This document shows positions 47,402-55,388 of a DNA stretch of 64,000 bases, in pieces. The notes under the pieces are model-generated. The model saw only the letters and a list, made by a program, of their open reading frames with translations. It searched no databases and was not told the DNA's origin. Numbering within the stretch: position 1 is the stretch's first letter; each line of letters begins with the position of its first letter. The stretch is from Sphingomonas sp. 28-66-16 (GTDB lineage Bacteria > Pseudomonadota > Alphaproteobacteria > Sphingomonadales > Sphingomonadaceae): contig NCGF01000009.1 in NCBI GenBank assembly GCA_002281485.1, positions 46,609-110,608 on the forward strand. The letters are read 5' to 3'. Position numbers and translations under genes: made by a program.

Positions 47402-48088
47402 TCAATCGCCCTGCGGCTTTGGCAACAACAGCGCGAGCAGGATCATCCGGCACTCGGCATCGATCTCGCCGTCCATCAGTTCGGGTCGAAACCGCCGCTG
47501 GAACGCCATGATCGCCGCCATCGGATCGGTCACGTCGTACCCGAACCGTTCGAGCGCGAGGAGGAAGCCCGCCTCGGTCCAATAGGGGTCCACCAGATTC
47601 TTGGTCGGGCGCGGCAGCGCGAGGCGCAGCCGGGCGAGTTTGTTCCAGGGAAAGAGTTCGCCGGGATCGCGTTTGCGCGCGGGGGCGATATCGGAATGGC
47701 CGACGATGTTGCCACGCGTGATTTCGTAGCGGTCCTTGATCTGCATCACGAGCTGGATCACCGACGCGATCTGCTCGTCGGGGAAAGGACGATAGCCGAA
47801 TTCGTGGCCCGGATTGACGATCTCGATACCGACGCTGGCGCTGTTGACGTCGTCGATCTCGCGCCAGTGCGATTTGCCGGCGTGCCACGCGCGCTTCGCT
47901 TCATCGACGAGGCGCAGCACGGTGCCGTCCTCGGCGACGACATAATGCGACGAGACCTTCGCCTCGGGATCGCGCAACCGCGCGATCGCCGATTCGGCGT
48001 CCTGCATGCCGGTATAGTGAAGCACGATCATCGTGATCGGCAGCGCGCGATCGTCAAAATTGGGCGACGGGGCGTCGATGATCGTCAT
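47402..48088 (-). CDS. N-acetylmuramoyl-L-alanine amidase (AmpD/AmiD-type)
   Basis: 228-residue zinc amidase of the amidase_2 family: MIVLHYTG with the first zinc His, VGIEIVNPGHEFG, and HSDIAPARKRDPGELFPW with second His/Asp ligands. A C-terminal stretch (about 185-225, AIMAFQRRFRPELMDG) is like a peptidoglycan-binding domain 1. No signal peptide is seen, so it may recycle anhydro-muropeptides in the cytoplasm like AmpD. The start at 48088 overlaps the EamA-transporter stop in ATGA. Confidence 0.93.
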   Translation of the reverse strand: MTIIDAPSPNFDDRALPITMIVLHYTGMQDAESAIARLRDPEAKVSSHYVVAEDGTVLRLVDEAKRAWHAGKSHWREIDDVNSASVGIEIVNPGHEFGYRPFPDEQIASVIQLVMQIKDRYEITRGNIVGHSDIAPARKRDPGELFPWNKLARLRLALPRPTKNLVDPYWTEAGFLLALERFGYDVTDPMAAIMAFQRRFRPELMDGEIDAECRMILLALLLPKPQGD

Positions 48089-48987
48089 GCCGCCGCTGCG
48101 GCACGAGCCGTCCTTATTGTCACAATCGCCACTCCCAGCATTGCCATCGTGCCCCCGAGCAACATGATCCCCGACACCGGCGTGCCGAAATACCAGGACG
48201 CCGTAAACACCGAAATCACCGGGGCCGCCAGCGTGAGCGGCGTCACGACGCCCACCGAGTGACGCTGCAACAGCCACGACATCGCCCCCTGCCCCGCCAC
48301 CGTCGATCCGATCGCCGAAAACGCGACCCAGCTCAGCGTCCCGATCCGCAGCGACGGGATCGCCGCCATCGCGAGCGGCTCGCGCCACCACGCAACGAAG
48401 CCCAGGGTGATCGTTCCCCAAAAGCCGATCCACGCATAGATCGTCAGCACGCGCACCCCGATCAGCTTGCGCTGGATCAGCGAACAGATCGCCCAGATCA
48501 GGCTCGCCAGCGCGGTCAGCGCCAGCCCCAGGCCCTCGCCGGCGGCCGCCGGATCGAACACCAGGATGGCAACGCCGAGCAGCGACAGCGCGATGCCGGT
48601 CATCCGCGGCCAGTGGATTCGCTCTCGAAACACGATGATCGCGAGAATCATCGAGAAGGGCACGCCGAGTTGCCCGGCAATCGCGAGCGCGCCGACATTG
48701 TCGGCGGCCGCCAGCGACAGATTGACCGCGATGTAAAAGGCGCCGCCCGACAGCAGCCCGAGCGCGGTCAGCGCCCGCATTCGCCCCGGCACAATTCTGA
48801 GGGCCGATCCGCACACGATCAGAACGATCACCTGCCGAAGAAAGGCGGCGGTGAGCGGCGAGATGGCATCGACCGACACCTTCACCGCGATGATGTTGAG
48901 CCCCCAAAGCACGTTCATTGCCGCGACGACGAGGATGTCACGCGGGCCGAACGGGGCCGTCTTGGAGGAGGTGGCGGCTGCGTCCAT
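48085..48987 (-). CDS. EamA/DMT-family transporter
   Basis: 300-residue inner-membrane protein with about ten hydrophobic helices in two EamA repeats (AAMNVLWGLNIIAVKVSVDAI; then ALTALASLIWAICSLIQRKL and LTIYAWIGFWGTI). ATG at 48987 was preferred over a TTG at 49002. It is 49 bases after cheR and overlaps the amidase gene in ATGA. Drug/metabolite or wall-fragment export is possible given the amidase neighbour, but the substrate cannot be inferred. Confidence 0.92.
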   Translation of the reverse strand: MDAAATSSKTAPFGPRDILVVAAMNVLWGLNIIAVKVSVDAISPLTAAFLRQVIVLIVCGSALRIVPGRMRALTALGLLSGGAFYIAVNLSLAAADNVGALAIAGQLGVPFSMILAIIVFRERIHWPRMTGIALSLLGVAILVFDPAAAGEGLGLALTALASLIWAICSLIQRKLIGVRVLTIYAWIGFWGTITLGFVAWWREPLAMAAIPSLRIGTLSWVAFSAIGSTVAGQGAMSWLLQRHSVGVVTPLTLAAPVISVFTASWYFGTPVSGIMLLGGTMAMLGVAIVTIRTARAAAAA

Positions 48988-49036
48988 CACCGCCGATTGC
49001 AACCGGCCCGGCCCAAAGTAAACCTCGGTGTCCGAG

Positions 49037-49903
49037 TCAGGCTGCCGCCCTGCTGGTCGGCATCGTCGTATCGGTAGCCGGTTCGTAGAACCCCCGAAAA
49101 CGACGGCTCGGCGCGAACGCCTCGGTGTTGCCGATCACCGTCTCGCCGGCGCCGAGCACGAGCAGACCGCCGGGCTTCACCGCCTGCGAGAGCATCTCGA
49201 ACACCCGGCGGCGCAACGTCGGCGTCAGATACATCAGCACGTTGCGGCACAGCACGACGTCGAAGCGCCCCGATGGTGCCGGATCGCCGACCAGATTGTG
49301 CCGGCGGAAGCTCACCCGGCGGACCAGTTCGGGGCGTGCCACCCAATCGCTTTCGGCGGCATCGAACCACTGGATCATCCGCCGTACCGGGAGGCCACGC
49401 TGAATCTCGAACTGCGAAAAACGGCCGCTGCGCGCGCGTGACAGCGCGGCTTCGGAAACGTCGGTCGCCTGAATTTCGGGCTCGGGCTTGCCCGATGTCT
49501 GCGCGCGCTCCGCAAACAGCATCGCCAGCGACAGCGGCTCCTGCCCGGTCGAGCAGGCGGCCGACCAGATGCGCGGCCGGCAGCCGGGCGATTCGGCTTC
49601 GATCGTCTCGACCGCCGTCATCACCATTTCGAGCACGCCCGCATCGCGGAAGAACGAGCTTTCCTGGTTGAGCAGCGCATCGACGATTTGTTCGCCGATC
49701 ACGCCGGTCGAGTCGTCGAGCAGATCGCCGACCAGGCCATCGAGCGTCTCGTGCCCGCGGGCGCGCAGCATCGGTTTGAGCGCCGTTTCGATGCGCCAGC
49801 TTCGGTTGGCGGCGATTTGCTGTCCCGTGCGCGCCTCGAGCAGCCGCGCGAGGACGCCCATGGCGCCCGCCTGGTGCTGGTGCTGCGGTTCCAGCTTGCT
49901 CAT
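49037..49903 (-). CDS. cheR: chemotaxis methyltransferase CheR
   Basis: Methylates glutamates on chemoreceptors using SAM. The 288-residue protein has the CheR N-terminal all-alpha domain (about 1-85) and the SAM fold with IWSAACSTGQEPLSLAM and FDVVLCRNVLMYLTP. It overlaps cheB in ATGA. Last of the contiguous chemotaxis genes cheA-W-Y-B-R. Confidence 0.96.
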   Translation of the reverse strand: MSKLEPQHQHQAGAMGVLARLLEARTGQQIAANRSWRIETALKPMLRARGHETLDGLVGDLLDDSTGVIGEQIVDALLNQESSFFRDAGVLEMVMTAVETIEAESPGCRPRIWSAACSTGQEPLSLAMLFAERAQTSGKPEPEIQATDVSEAALSRARSGRFSQFEIQRGLPVRRMIQWFDAAESDWVARPELVRRVSFRRHNLVGDPAPSGRFDVVLCRNVLMYLTPTLRRRVFEMLSQAVKPGGLLVLGAGETVIGNTEAFAPSRRFRGFYEPATDTTMPTSRAAA

Positions 49904-50970
49904 GCCGGCCGACGCTGCGCGGCGACGAGCCGGCCGATATCGTAGGGGGCAAGCACCGCATGGGCATGGCCGGCCGATGCAACCGATCCGGGCATCCCCC
50001 AGACCACCGAGCTCGCCTCGTCCTGGATCACGATCGCTCCACCCTTTTCGGCGAGTTGCCGGGCGCCGATCGTGCCATCGCGGCCCATGCCGCTCAGCAC
50101 GATGCCGAGCGCTCGGCCGCCATAGGCCTCGGCAACGCTTTCGAACATCGGATCGACCGACGGCATGCAGCCACTCGCCGCCGGTTCATGCGTCAGCCGG
50201 ATCGACACGCCGTCGCCCATCCGCACGCAGCGGAGATGCGCCTCGCCGGGGGCGATGATGATCCGGCCGGCCTGGACCCGCAGGTGATCGGTCGCGACGA
50301 CGCACCCCCGGCCGGCCAGCACCGCAATCTGGGCGGCAAAATAGGTCATGAACGATGGGGGGAGATGCTGGGTGATCAGGATCGGCAGCTGAAACGACGC
50401 GGGCAAGGCGCGCAGAAGCTGGCTGAGCGCATGAATGCCGCCGGTCGAGGCCCCGATCGCGACGATGTCGAAATCATCGGCAACCGACATCGGCACCACG
50501 CTGTCGAGGCGATCGCCCGAACCAGCGGTCTCGCGATCCATCAGGCGGCGCAGCTTTTCCTCGAGCACGTCACCGAAACGGCCGACGAGATTGCCCAGGC
50601 TGGGCTTGACGAGGGTATCGGCCGCGCCGAGCGTCAGCGCCTGGATGGTCGCGGCGGCTCCCTCGGCGCAGGAGGAAGAGACCACCAGCACGCGGGCGCC
50701 ACGGCCGGCGACGATCATGTCGGGCAAGGCCGTCAGCCCGTCGATGCCCGGCATTTCGATATCGAGCAGGATCACGTCGACCCGGTTGTTCGCCAGGAAC
50801 TGCAGCGCCGCCCTCACGTCAGGAACGGCGCCGGCGACGGCAAAACGACCCTTTGCCTCGATCATCCGCGCGATGATCGCGCGGGCGACGACCGAATCGT
50901 CGACGATCAGAATACGAGCAGGCTGTGGTCCCGGAGCCGGGTCAGCGCTCAAGAGAGCGGAGGGCGACAT
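49900..50970 (-). CDS. cheB: chemotaxis methylesterase/deamidase CheB
   Basis: 356-residue response-regulator methylesterase. Receiver domain (about 18-135; ILIVDDSVVARAIIARM, VILLDIEMPGIDG), linker, then the catalytic domain with Ser in GASTGG, His in QHLPPSF and Asp in MGRDGTIG. Removes methyl groups added by CheR. The ATG at 50970 starts 14 bases after cheY; overlap with cheR is ATGA. Confidence 0.95.
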   Translation of the reverse strand: MSPSALLSADPAPGPQPARILIVDDSVVARAIIARMIEAKGRFAVAGAVPDVRAALQFLANNRVDVILLDIEMPGIDGLTALPDMIVAGRGARVLVVSSSCAEGAAATIQALTLGAADTLVKPSLGNLVGRFGDVLEEKLRRLMDRETAGSGDRLDSVVPMSVADDFDIVAIGASTGGIHALSQLLRALPASFQLPILITQHLPPSFMTYFAAQIAVLAGRGCVVATDHLRVQAGRIIIAPGEAHLRCVRMGDGVSIRLTHEPAASGCMPSVDPMFESVAEAYGGRALGIVLSGMGRDGTIGARQLAEKGGAIVIQDEASSVVWGMPGSVASAGHAHAVLAPYDIGRLVAAQRRPA

Positions 50971-50984
50971 GGCGGCGTCCGTGC

Positions 50985-51350
50985 TCAGGCCACGCCGACG
51001 ATTTGCAATTTGCTTTCGAGCGTTTCGCGATCGAATGGCTTCATCACATATTCGTCGGCGCCAGCTTCGATCGCGGCGCGGATATAGGCCATGCCGTTTT
51101 CGGTGGTGCAGAAGACGACCTTTGGACGATGCGTAACGGCGCTGTCGCGCAGCGCGCGCAGAAAATCCATGCCGCTCATCACCGGCATGTTCCAATCGAG
51201 CAGGACGACGTCCGGCGCCGAGTTCAGGCAGCTTTCAAGCGCCTCGCGGCCGTCGCCGGCCTCGGTGACGGTGAAGTTCAGCGTCTCGAGAATATGCCGG
51301 GCAACCTTTCGGATCACCTTGGAATCATCGACTACCAGGCACGTCTTCAT
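50985..51350 (-). CDS. cheY: single-domain response regulator CheY
   Basis: 121-residue receiver with acidic pocket VVDDSK, phospho-acceptor Asp53 in LLDWNMP, Thr in FCTTEN, and Lys in VMKPFD. No output domain, so it binds a target (flagellar switch or other) when phosphorylated by CheA. Located between cheW and cheB in the chemotaxis run; no flagellar genes occur in the window. Confidence 0.95.
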   Translation of the reverse strand: MKTCLVVDDSKVIRKVARHILETLNFTVTEAGDGREALESCLNSAPDVVLLDWNMPVMSGMDFLRALRDSAVTHRPKVVFCTTENGMAYIRAAIEAGADEYVMKPFDRETLESKLQIVGVA

Positions 51351-51425
51351 TGCTCGAAATCCCGTCGCGTTGCTGTTTCCAAGGTCTGGCCGAAAAGCGT
51401 GAGCGTTACGTTAATTCGCCCGATT

Positions 51426-51854
51426 TCAAGCGGGCGCGAGACAGGGAATGATCGTCCGCAGATCGATCGCCAGCATCGGATCGCCATCGCGATCGACGAT
51501 CCCGCAACCGGCCCGGCGCCACCCGCCCTCGAGCGCGATGCCGCCGCCGACCGGCCCGATCGAAAACGGGGCGACGTCCTCGAGCGCATCGACCAGAATG
51601 GCGTAATGGTGGCCATCGACGAAGGTGATCACCGCACGGCTGGGGGGGTGCCTCGACGCCGGCAAGCCGAGCGCCAGGCAGGTGTCGATCACCATGACCA
51701 CCCGGCTGCGCAGCGCGGCGAGACCCCGCACCTCGGGCGCAGCCCCGGGAACCGGGACGATTTCGGCGATGTCGACCACCGATTCGACCTGGTCGGAACC
51801 GATCGCCACCGCCCGATCGGCAATCTGCGCGATCAAAAACAGTTTCTCGGTCAT
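51426..51854 (-). CDS. cheW: CheW-type coupling protein
   Basis: 142-residue protein with one CheW-like domain (FLIAQIADRAVAIGSDQVESV, RGLAALRSRVVMVIDT, LAIDLRTIIP). Links chemoreceptors to CheA. The ATG at 51854 overlaps the cheA stop in ATGA. Divergent from the usual CheW in spacing, in keeping with a non-classical array. Confidence 0.92.
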   Translation of the reverse strand: MTEKLFLIAQIADRAVAIGSDQVESVVDIAEIVPVPGAAPEVRGLAALRSRVVMVIDTCLALGLPASRHPPSRAVITFVDGHHYAILVDALEDVAPFSIGPVGGGIALEGGWRRAGCGIVDRDGDPMLAIDLRTIIPCLAPA

Positions 51855-54193
51855 GCGACGGCTCCGGTGGCGCGGCTGCCCGCAATGTGTCGCAGCAAGG
51901 CGTCTCGATCGTACCGATAGATGGCACCGCCGGCTCCGGCCCCGGCCGGGGCGTCGCACAGGCGCAACACCGGCACATCACCCGGCGTCGGCACCGTTTC
52001 GCCGTCCATCGCGAGCGCGACGGTCGCCCGTTCGCCTTCGGCAAGCGCCGTGACGACGCGGTAGCCGGCGCCTTCGAGTACGGGCCGCAAAAAGCGTTCC
52101 ATCCACGGCACTTCGGCTCCGGCGAGCAGGCACAGGGCCGGCCGCCGGGCGGGGGCGACGTCATCGAGGTTGGTCGCGAACAGCCAATGGACGTCGAGGA
52201 TTTCGACCTGATCGCCGTCGATCGAGACGACCCCGGCGATCGGCCCGGCGAGCCGCGCGGGCTGCATCGGCTCGCGCAGCGCGATGATGTCGATCGCCTC
52301 GGCGATGGCATAGCCCACCTCGGCCCGACCATCCGACATCCGTAGCACCGTGATATCGCTGCGCCCGGCCGGCGCGACCGGTTTGGCGCTCCCGGTGATC
52401 GTCGCCAGCGGCAGGATCATGCCATCGATGGACATGCGCAGCCGGCCGGCGGTGAAATGGACTGAATCGCTGGCGATCTGTTCGACTCGCTCGATCACGT
52501 CGAGCGGGACTGCCCGTCGGCAGCCATCGAGATCGTCGAACAGCAGCATCGGCACGCCCGGCGCCACCGGTTCGGCGGGCGATTCGGGTTCGGCGGCCAT
52601 CGCTTCGCGCCCGAACGTCAGCCCGGCCGCCGCCGCCACACCGGCACAATCGAGCAGCAGCATCGGCCGCCCCGTGTCGGGCAGCGTCTGTCCGGCATAG
52701 AAGCCGGTCGACATGATCGCAGGCGGCGCCGGCTTGATCACCAGTTCCTCGGTATCGAACACCGCATCGAGCGCCAGCACGAAGCTGCCCCCCGGCACCG
52801 CGACGATCGCCAGCATCGGCGGCAATTCGCCCACCGGCGCCAAGCCGAGCACGGCCCCGAGCGAGACCAGCGGCAACCGCCGCCCGCGCACCGTGGCGAT
52901 GGGGGTGTCGCCCAGCAAATCGACCCTGATCGCGTCGCCGCGCAGGGTCACGATTTCCTCGATCGACTGGCGCGGCAGCGCGAACCGCTGGCCGTTGCTC
53001 CCGACGACCAGGGTCGAAATGATCGACAAGGTCAGCGGCACGTAGATGGCGATGCTCAGTCCCTGTCCGGGCCGGTTGATCAGCTCGATGCGGCCACCGA
53101 TCTGCTCGATGTTGGCGCGGACGACATCCATGCCGACGCCGCGCCCCGAAATCGCCGTCACGTCGTTTTTGCTCGACAGGCCGGGTTCGAACACAAGATC
53201 GAGCTGGGCGCGTTCGGGCAGCGCGCGCAAGGCAGATTCGCTGCGTCCCCCGCTCGCGGCCAGGTTGGTGATCAGCCGATCGATATCGATGCCGCGACCG
53301 TCGTCGGTCACCTCGATGATGATCTGATTGCCCGATTGGCGGGCCGCGACCGTCAGGCGGCCGTTTTCGCGCTTGCCTGCGGCCAGCCGCGTCGCCGGCG
53401 CTTCGATGCCGTGATCGATCGCGTTGCGGATGATGTGCACGATCGGATCGCGCATCATCTCGATCATCTCGCGATCCAGTTCGACATGCGCGCCGTCGAC
53501 CGTCAGCGTCACTGCCTTGCCCAGCTCGGCGGCGGTGTCGCGCACCAGTCGCGGCAGCGCCGAAAACAGCGCATCGATCGTCTGCATGCGCGTACGGGTG
53601 ACGGTATCGCGCATGTCGGCGACGGTCAGCGAGAGGCGTTCGAGCGCCGCCTCGACAGCAGGATCGATATCGCCGTCCCGCAACCGCCGCGCGAGCTCGT
53701 TGCGCGCGAGCACCATGTCGGACATGCCGCTCATCATCCGGTCGAGAAGATCGACGTTGAGCCGCACGCTGCGCGTCGGTGCACGGGTGGGTTGGGCGGT
53801 AGCGGGCTGGGCGGTCGCCACGACTCCGCCTTCGGCAACCGCGGCGATCAGCAGATCTTCGCCCGAATCGTCGAGCGAGGCACCCACGTCGATCGCCTCG
53901 ATGATCTCACCGATCCGATCGACGATCGCCAGCACCCCGTTGACCAGCGCCGTATCGGCGACGCGCGCACCCGAACGCACCGATGCAAGCACATCCTCGG
54001 CGGCATGGCTCAGTCTGCTCAGCCTCGGAAGGTCGAGAAAACCGCAACTGCCCTTCACGGTATGGACGAAGCGGAAGATGGCATCGAGACGCTGGCGATC
54101 GGCCGGATTGGTTTCCCACACGACGATCTCCCCCGCCAGCGCCTCGAGCGTCTCGCGGGTCTCGGCAATGAATTCCTGCAGCAGATCGTCCAT
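51851..54193 (-). CDS. cheA: chemotaxis histidine kinase CheA with extra C-terminal domains
   Basis: 780 residues. HPt domain at the N-terminus with phospho-accepting His44 (FRFVHTVKGSCGF). There follow a dimerisation domain (about 170-235), an HATPase domain (HIIRNAIDHGIE, DDGRGIDID, ISGRGVGMDVV) and a first CheW-like domain (about 385-520, RFALPRQSIEEIVTLRG). A second CheW-like region (about 555-690) has PLDVIERVEQI and VVSIDGDQVEILDVHWLF. The final ~90 residues resemble a degenerate receiver without the Asp (ALCLLAGAEVPWMERFLRPV). Classic CheA ends after one CheW domain. It is preceded by chpT and overlaps cheW in ATGA. Confidence 0.93.
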   Translation of the reverse strand: MDDLLQEFIAETRETLEALAGEIVVWETNPADRQRLDAIFRFVHTVKGSCGFLDLPRLSRLSHAAEDVLASVRSGARVADTALVNGVLAIVDRIGEIIEAIDVGASLDDSGEDLLIAAVAEGGVVATAQPATAQPTRAPTRSVRLNVDLLDRMMSGMSDMVLARNELARRLRDGDIDPAVEAALERLSLTVADMRDTVTRTRMQTIDALFSALPRLVRDTAAELGKAVTLTVDGAHVELDREMIEMMRDPIVHIIRNAIDHGIEAPATRLAAGKRENGRLTVAARQSGNQIIIEVTDDGRGIDIDRLITNLAASGGRSESALRALPERAQLDLVFEPGLSSKNDVTAISGRGVGMDVVRANIEQIGGRIELINRPGQGLSIAIYVPLTLSIISTLVVGSNGQRFALPRQSIEEIVTLRGDAIRVDLLGDTPIATVRGRRLPLVSLGAVLGLAPVGELPPMLAIVAVPGGSFVLALDAVFDTEELVIKPAPPAIMSTGFYAGQTLPDTGRPMLLLDCAGVAAAAGLTFGREAMAAEPESPAEPVAPGVPMLLFDDLDGCRRAVPLDVIERVEQIASDSVHFTAGRLRMSIDGMILPLATITGSAKPVAPAGRSDITVLRMSDGRAEVGYAIAEAIDIIALREPMQPARLAGPIAGVVSIDGDQVEILDVHWLFATNLDDVAPARRPALCLLAGAEVPWMERFLRPVLEGAGYRVVTALAEGERATVALAMDGETVPTPGDVPVLRLCDAPAGAGAGGAIYRYDRDALLRHIAGSRATGAVA

Positions 54194-54240
54194 GGGCCCC
54201 CGGTTTGCCGTTCAGGCCCGTTGGTCATGACGATAAGCGG

Positions 54241-54256
54241 TTAAATTGCGGTTTAC
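54241..54256. promoter_or_regulatory. TTAA-N7-TTTAC site before cheA
   Basis: It has one mismatch to the CtrA consensus TTAA-N7-TTAAC, 48-63 bases upstream of the cheA start and touching the chpT stop codon. Weak because one half coincides with the coding end. Confidence 0.25.
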
Positions 54257-54897
54257 CCGGCGCTGAAAGCCGCGCCGAACAGCAGCACGGCATCGTCGGG
54301 GTCCGAAACCCGGACCAGGCCGCCGCCTTCGTCGACCAGCGCATGAACGAGATAGGCCGCGGCGGCGCGCGGCGTGATCACCACGTCCGCTTCGGCGCCG
54401 AGCAAGGCCGTCCGCAACTCCTGGTCGAGCACGATGCGAGGCCCCTCGCCGCGCACGACGATCTCGACCTGCCCATCGATCACTTCGGCGCCGATATCGA
54501 GCTGTCCGCCCCGAATCAACGCATCGCCCGCGATCAGCGCCAGATTGAGCAGCACCTTGATCGCCGGCTTCGGCAGCACGGCGTCTTCGACGAGCCAGCC
54601 GATCTTGACGCGGTGATTGTCCCCAAACAGCCCCTCGATCGCCGCCCGCGCCTCGCGCGAATCGACCGTTTCGCCGAAGCCGCCGGCGGCGCCGAAGGCG
54701 AGGCGAAAGAATTTCAACTTGTTGGCCGACGCCCGCGCGCTCTCGGCGAGGAGCTCGAGGCAGCGGTTGCGCATTTCGGGGTCATGCTCGTCGGCCAGCA
54801 GCTCGAGCCCATTGTTCAGCGCTCCCACCGGGCTCAGCAGGTCATGGCACAGGCGCGAACATAACAGGCTGGCAAAATCGACCGGGCTGATCGTCAT
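54253..54897 (-). CDS. chpT: histidine phosphotransferase ChpT
   Basis: 214-residue dimeric phosphotransferase of the CckA-ChpT-CtrA/CpdR phosphorelay. The phospho-accepting helix reads SRLCHDLLSPVGALNNGLELL with His18, followed by a degenerate ATPase-like fold (EVIDGQVEIVVRG, TPRAAAAYLVHALV). It lies upstream of cheA on the same strand with 59 bases between, and after a JAMM gene with 39 bases. This places the CtrA phosphorelay transmitter in front of the chemotaxis genes. Confidence 0.93.
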   Translation of the reverse strand: MTISPVDFASLLCSRLCHDLLSPVGALNNGLELLADEHDPEMRNRCLELLAESARASANKLKFFRLAFGAAGGFGETVDSREARAAIEGLFGDNHRVKIGWLVEDAVLPKPAIKVLLNLALIAGDALIRGGQLDIGAEVIDGQVEIVVRGEGPRIVLDQELRTALLGAEADVVITPRAAAAYLVHALVDEGGGLVRVSDPDDAVLLFGAAFSAG

Positions 54898-54936
54898 CTA
54901 ATGGGTGGCTCCGAAGACCATATTCGTGATCGCCCC

Positions 54937-55377
54937 TCATGGCGAAGCCGGCCCGTTCGCGCAAGCAGCGCCGCCTCGCAGCGGAACCGGCTCGAATGCG
55001 CCCAGATGGCTGCCGCCGATCGCGGCGCGCCACAATCTCAGATCATCGGCGGCAATGACGAGCCACAACATCGCGTCGCCGTGCGCCGCCGCCGCATCGC
55101 GCGCCGACGGGATCGCGGACCCGCGCGGATGCGAATGATAGTGACCGATGATCGCCGGGCCGCCTTGCCGGGCGGCGCGGTGGGCAGCAAGCAGCGCCGC
55201 CGGATCGATTTCGAAGCCCGTCGCGGGATCGGGCGCGACGTTGCGACACCCCAGCACCGACTCGATCGAGGCGGCGGTGCCGAACAGCAGCCCGCAGATC
55301 TCGGCGTCGGGCGTCATCGCGGCGTCTTCGATCAGACGACGGCGCACGGCGCTTGAAATCGAGACAGGCATTTCCAT
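54937..55377 (-). CDS. JAMM/MPN+ metalloprotease-like protein
   Basis: 146-residue Mov34/MPN-family protein with the complete JAMM zinc motif HYHSHPRGSAIPSARD (HxHPx7-8SxxD) and an upstream Glu in DAEICGLLFG. Bacterial members cleave isopeptide or thioester links in MoaD/ThiS-like sulfur carriers or remain uncharacterised. It starts 11 bases from the divergent rluD gene and is followed by chpT on the same strand. An in-frame ATG at 55371 is an alternative start. Confidence 0.92.
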   Translation of the reverse strand: MEMPVSISSAVRRRLIEDAAMTPDAEICGLLFGTAASIESVLGCRNVAPDPATGFEIDPAALLAAHRAARQGGPAIIGHYHSHPRGSAIPSARDAAAAHGDAMLWLVIAADDLRLWRAAIGGSHLGAFEPVPLRGGAACANGPASP

Positions 55378-55388
55378 ATCCGCTCCAC

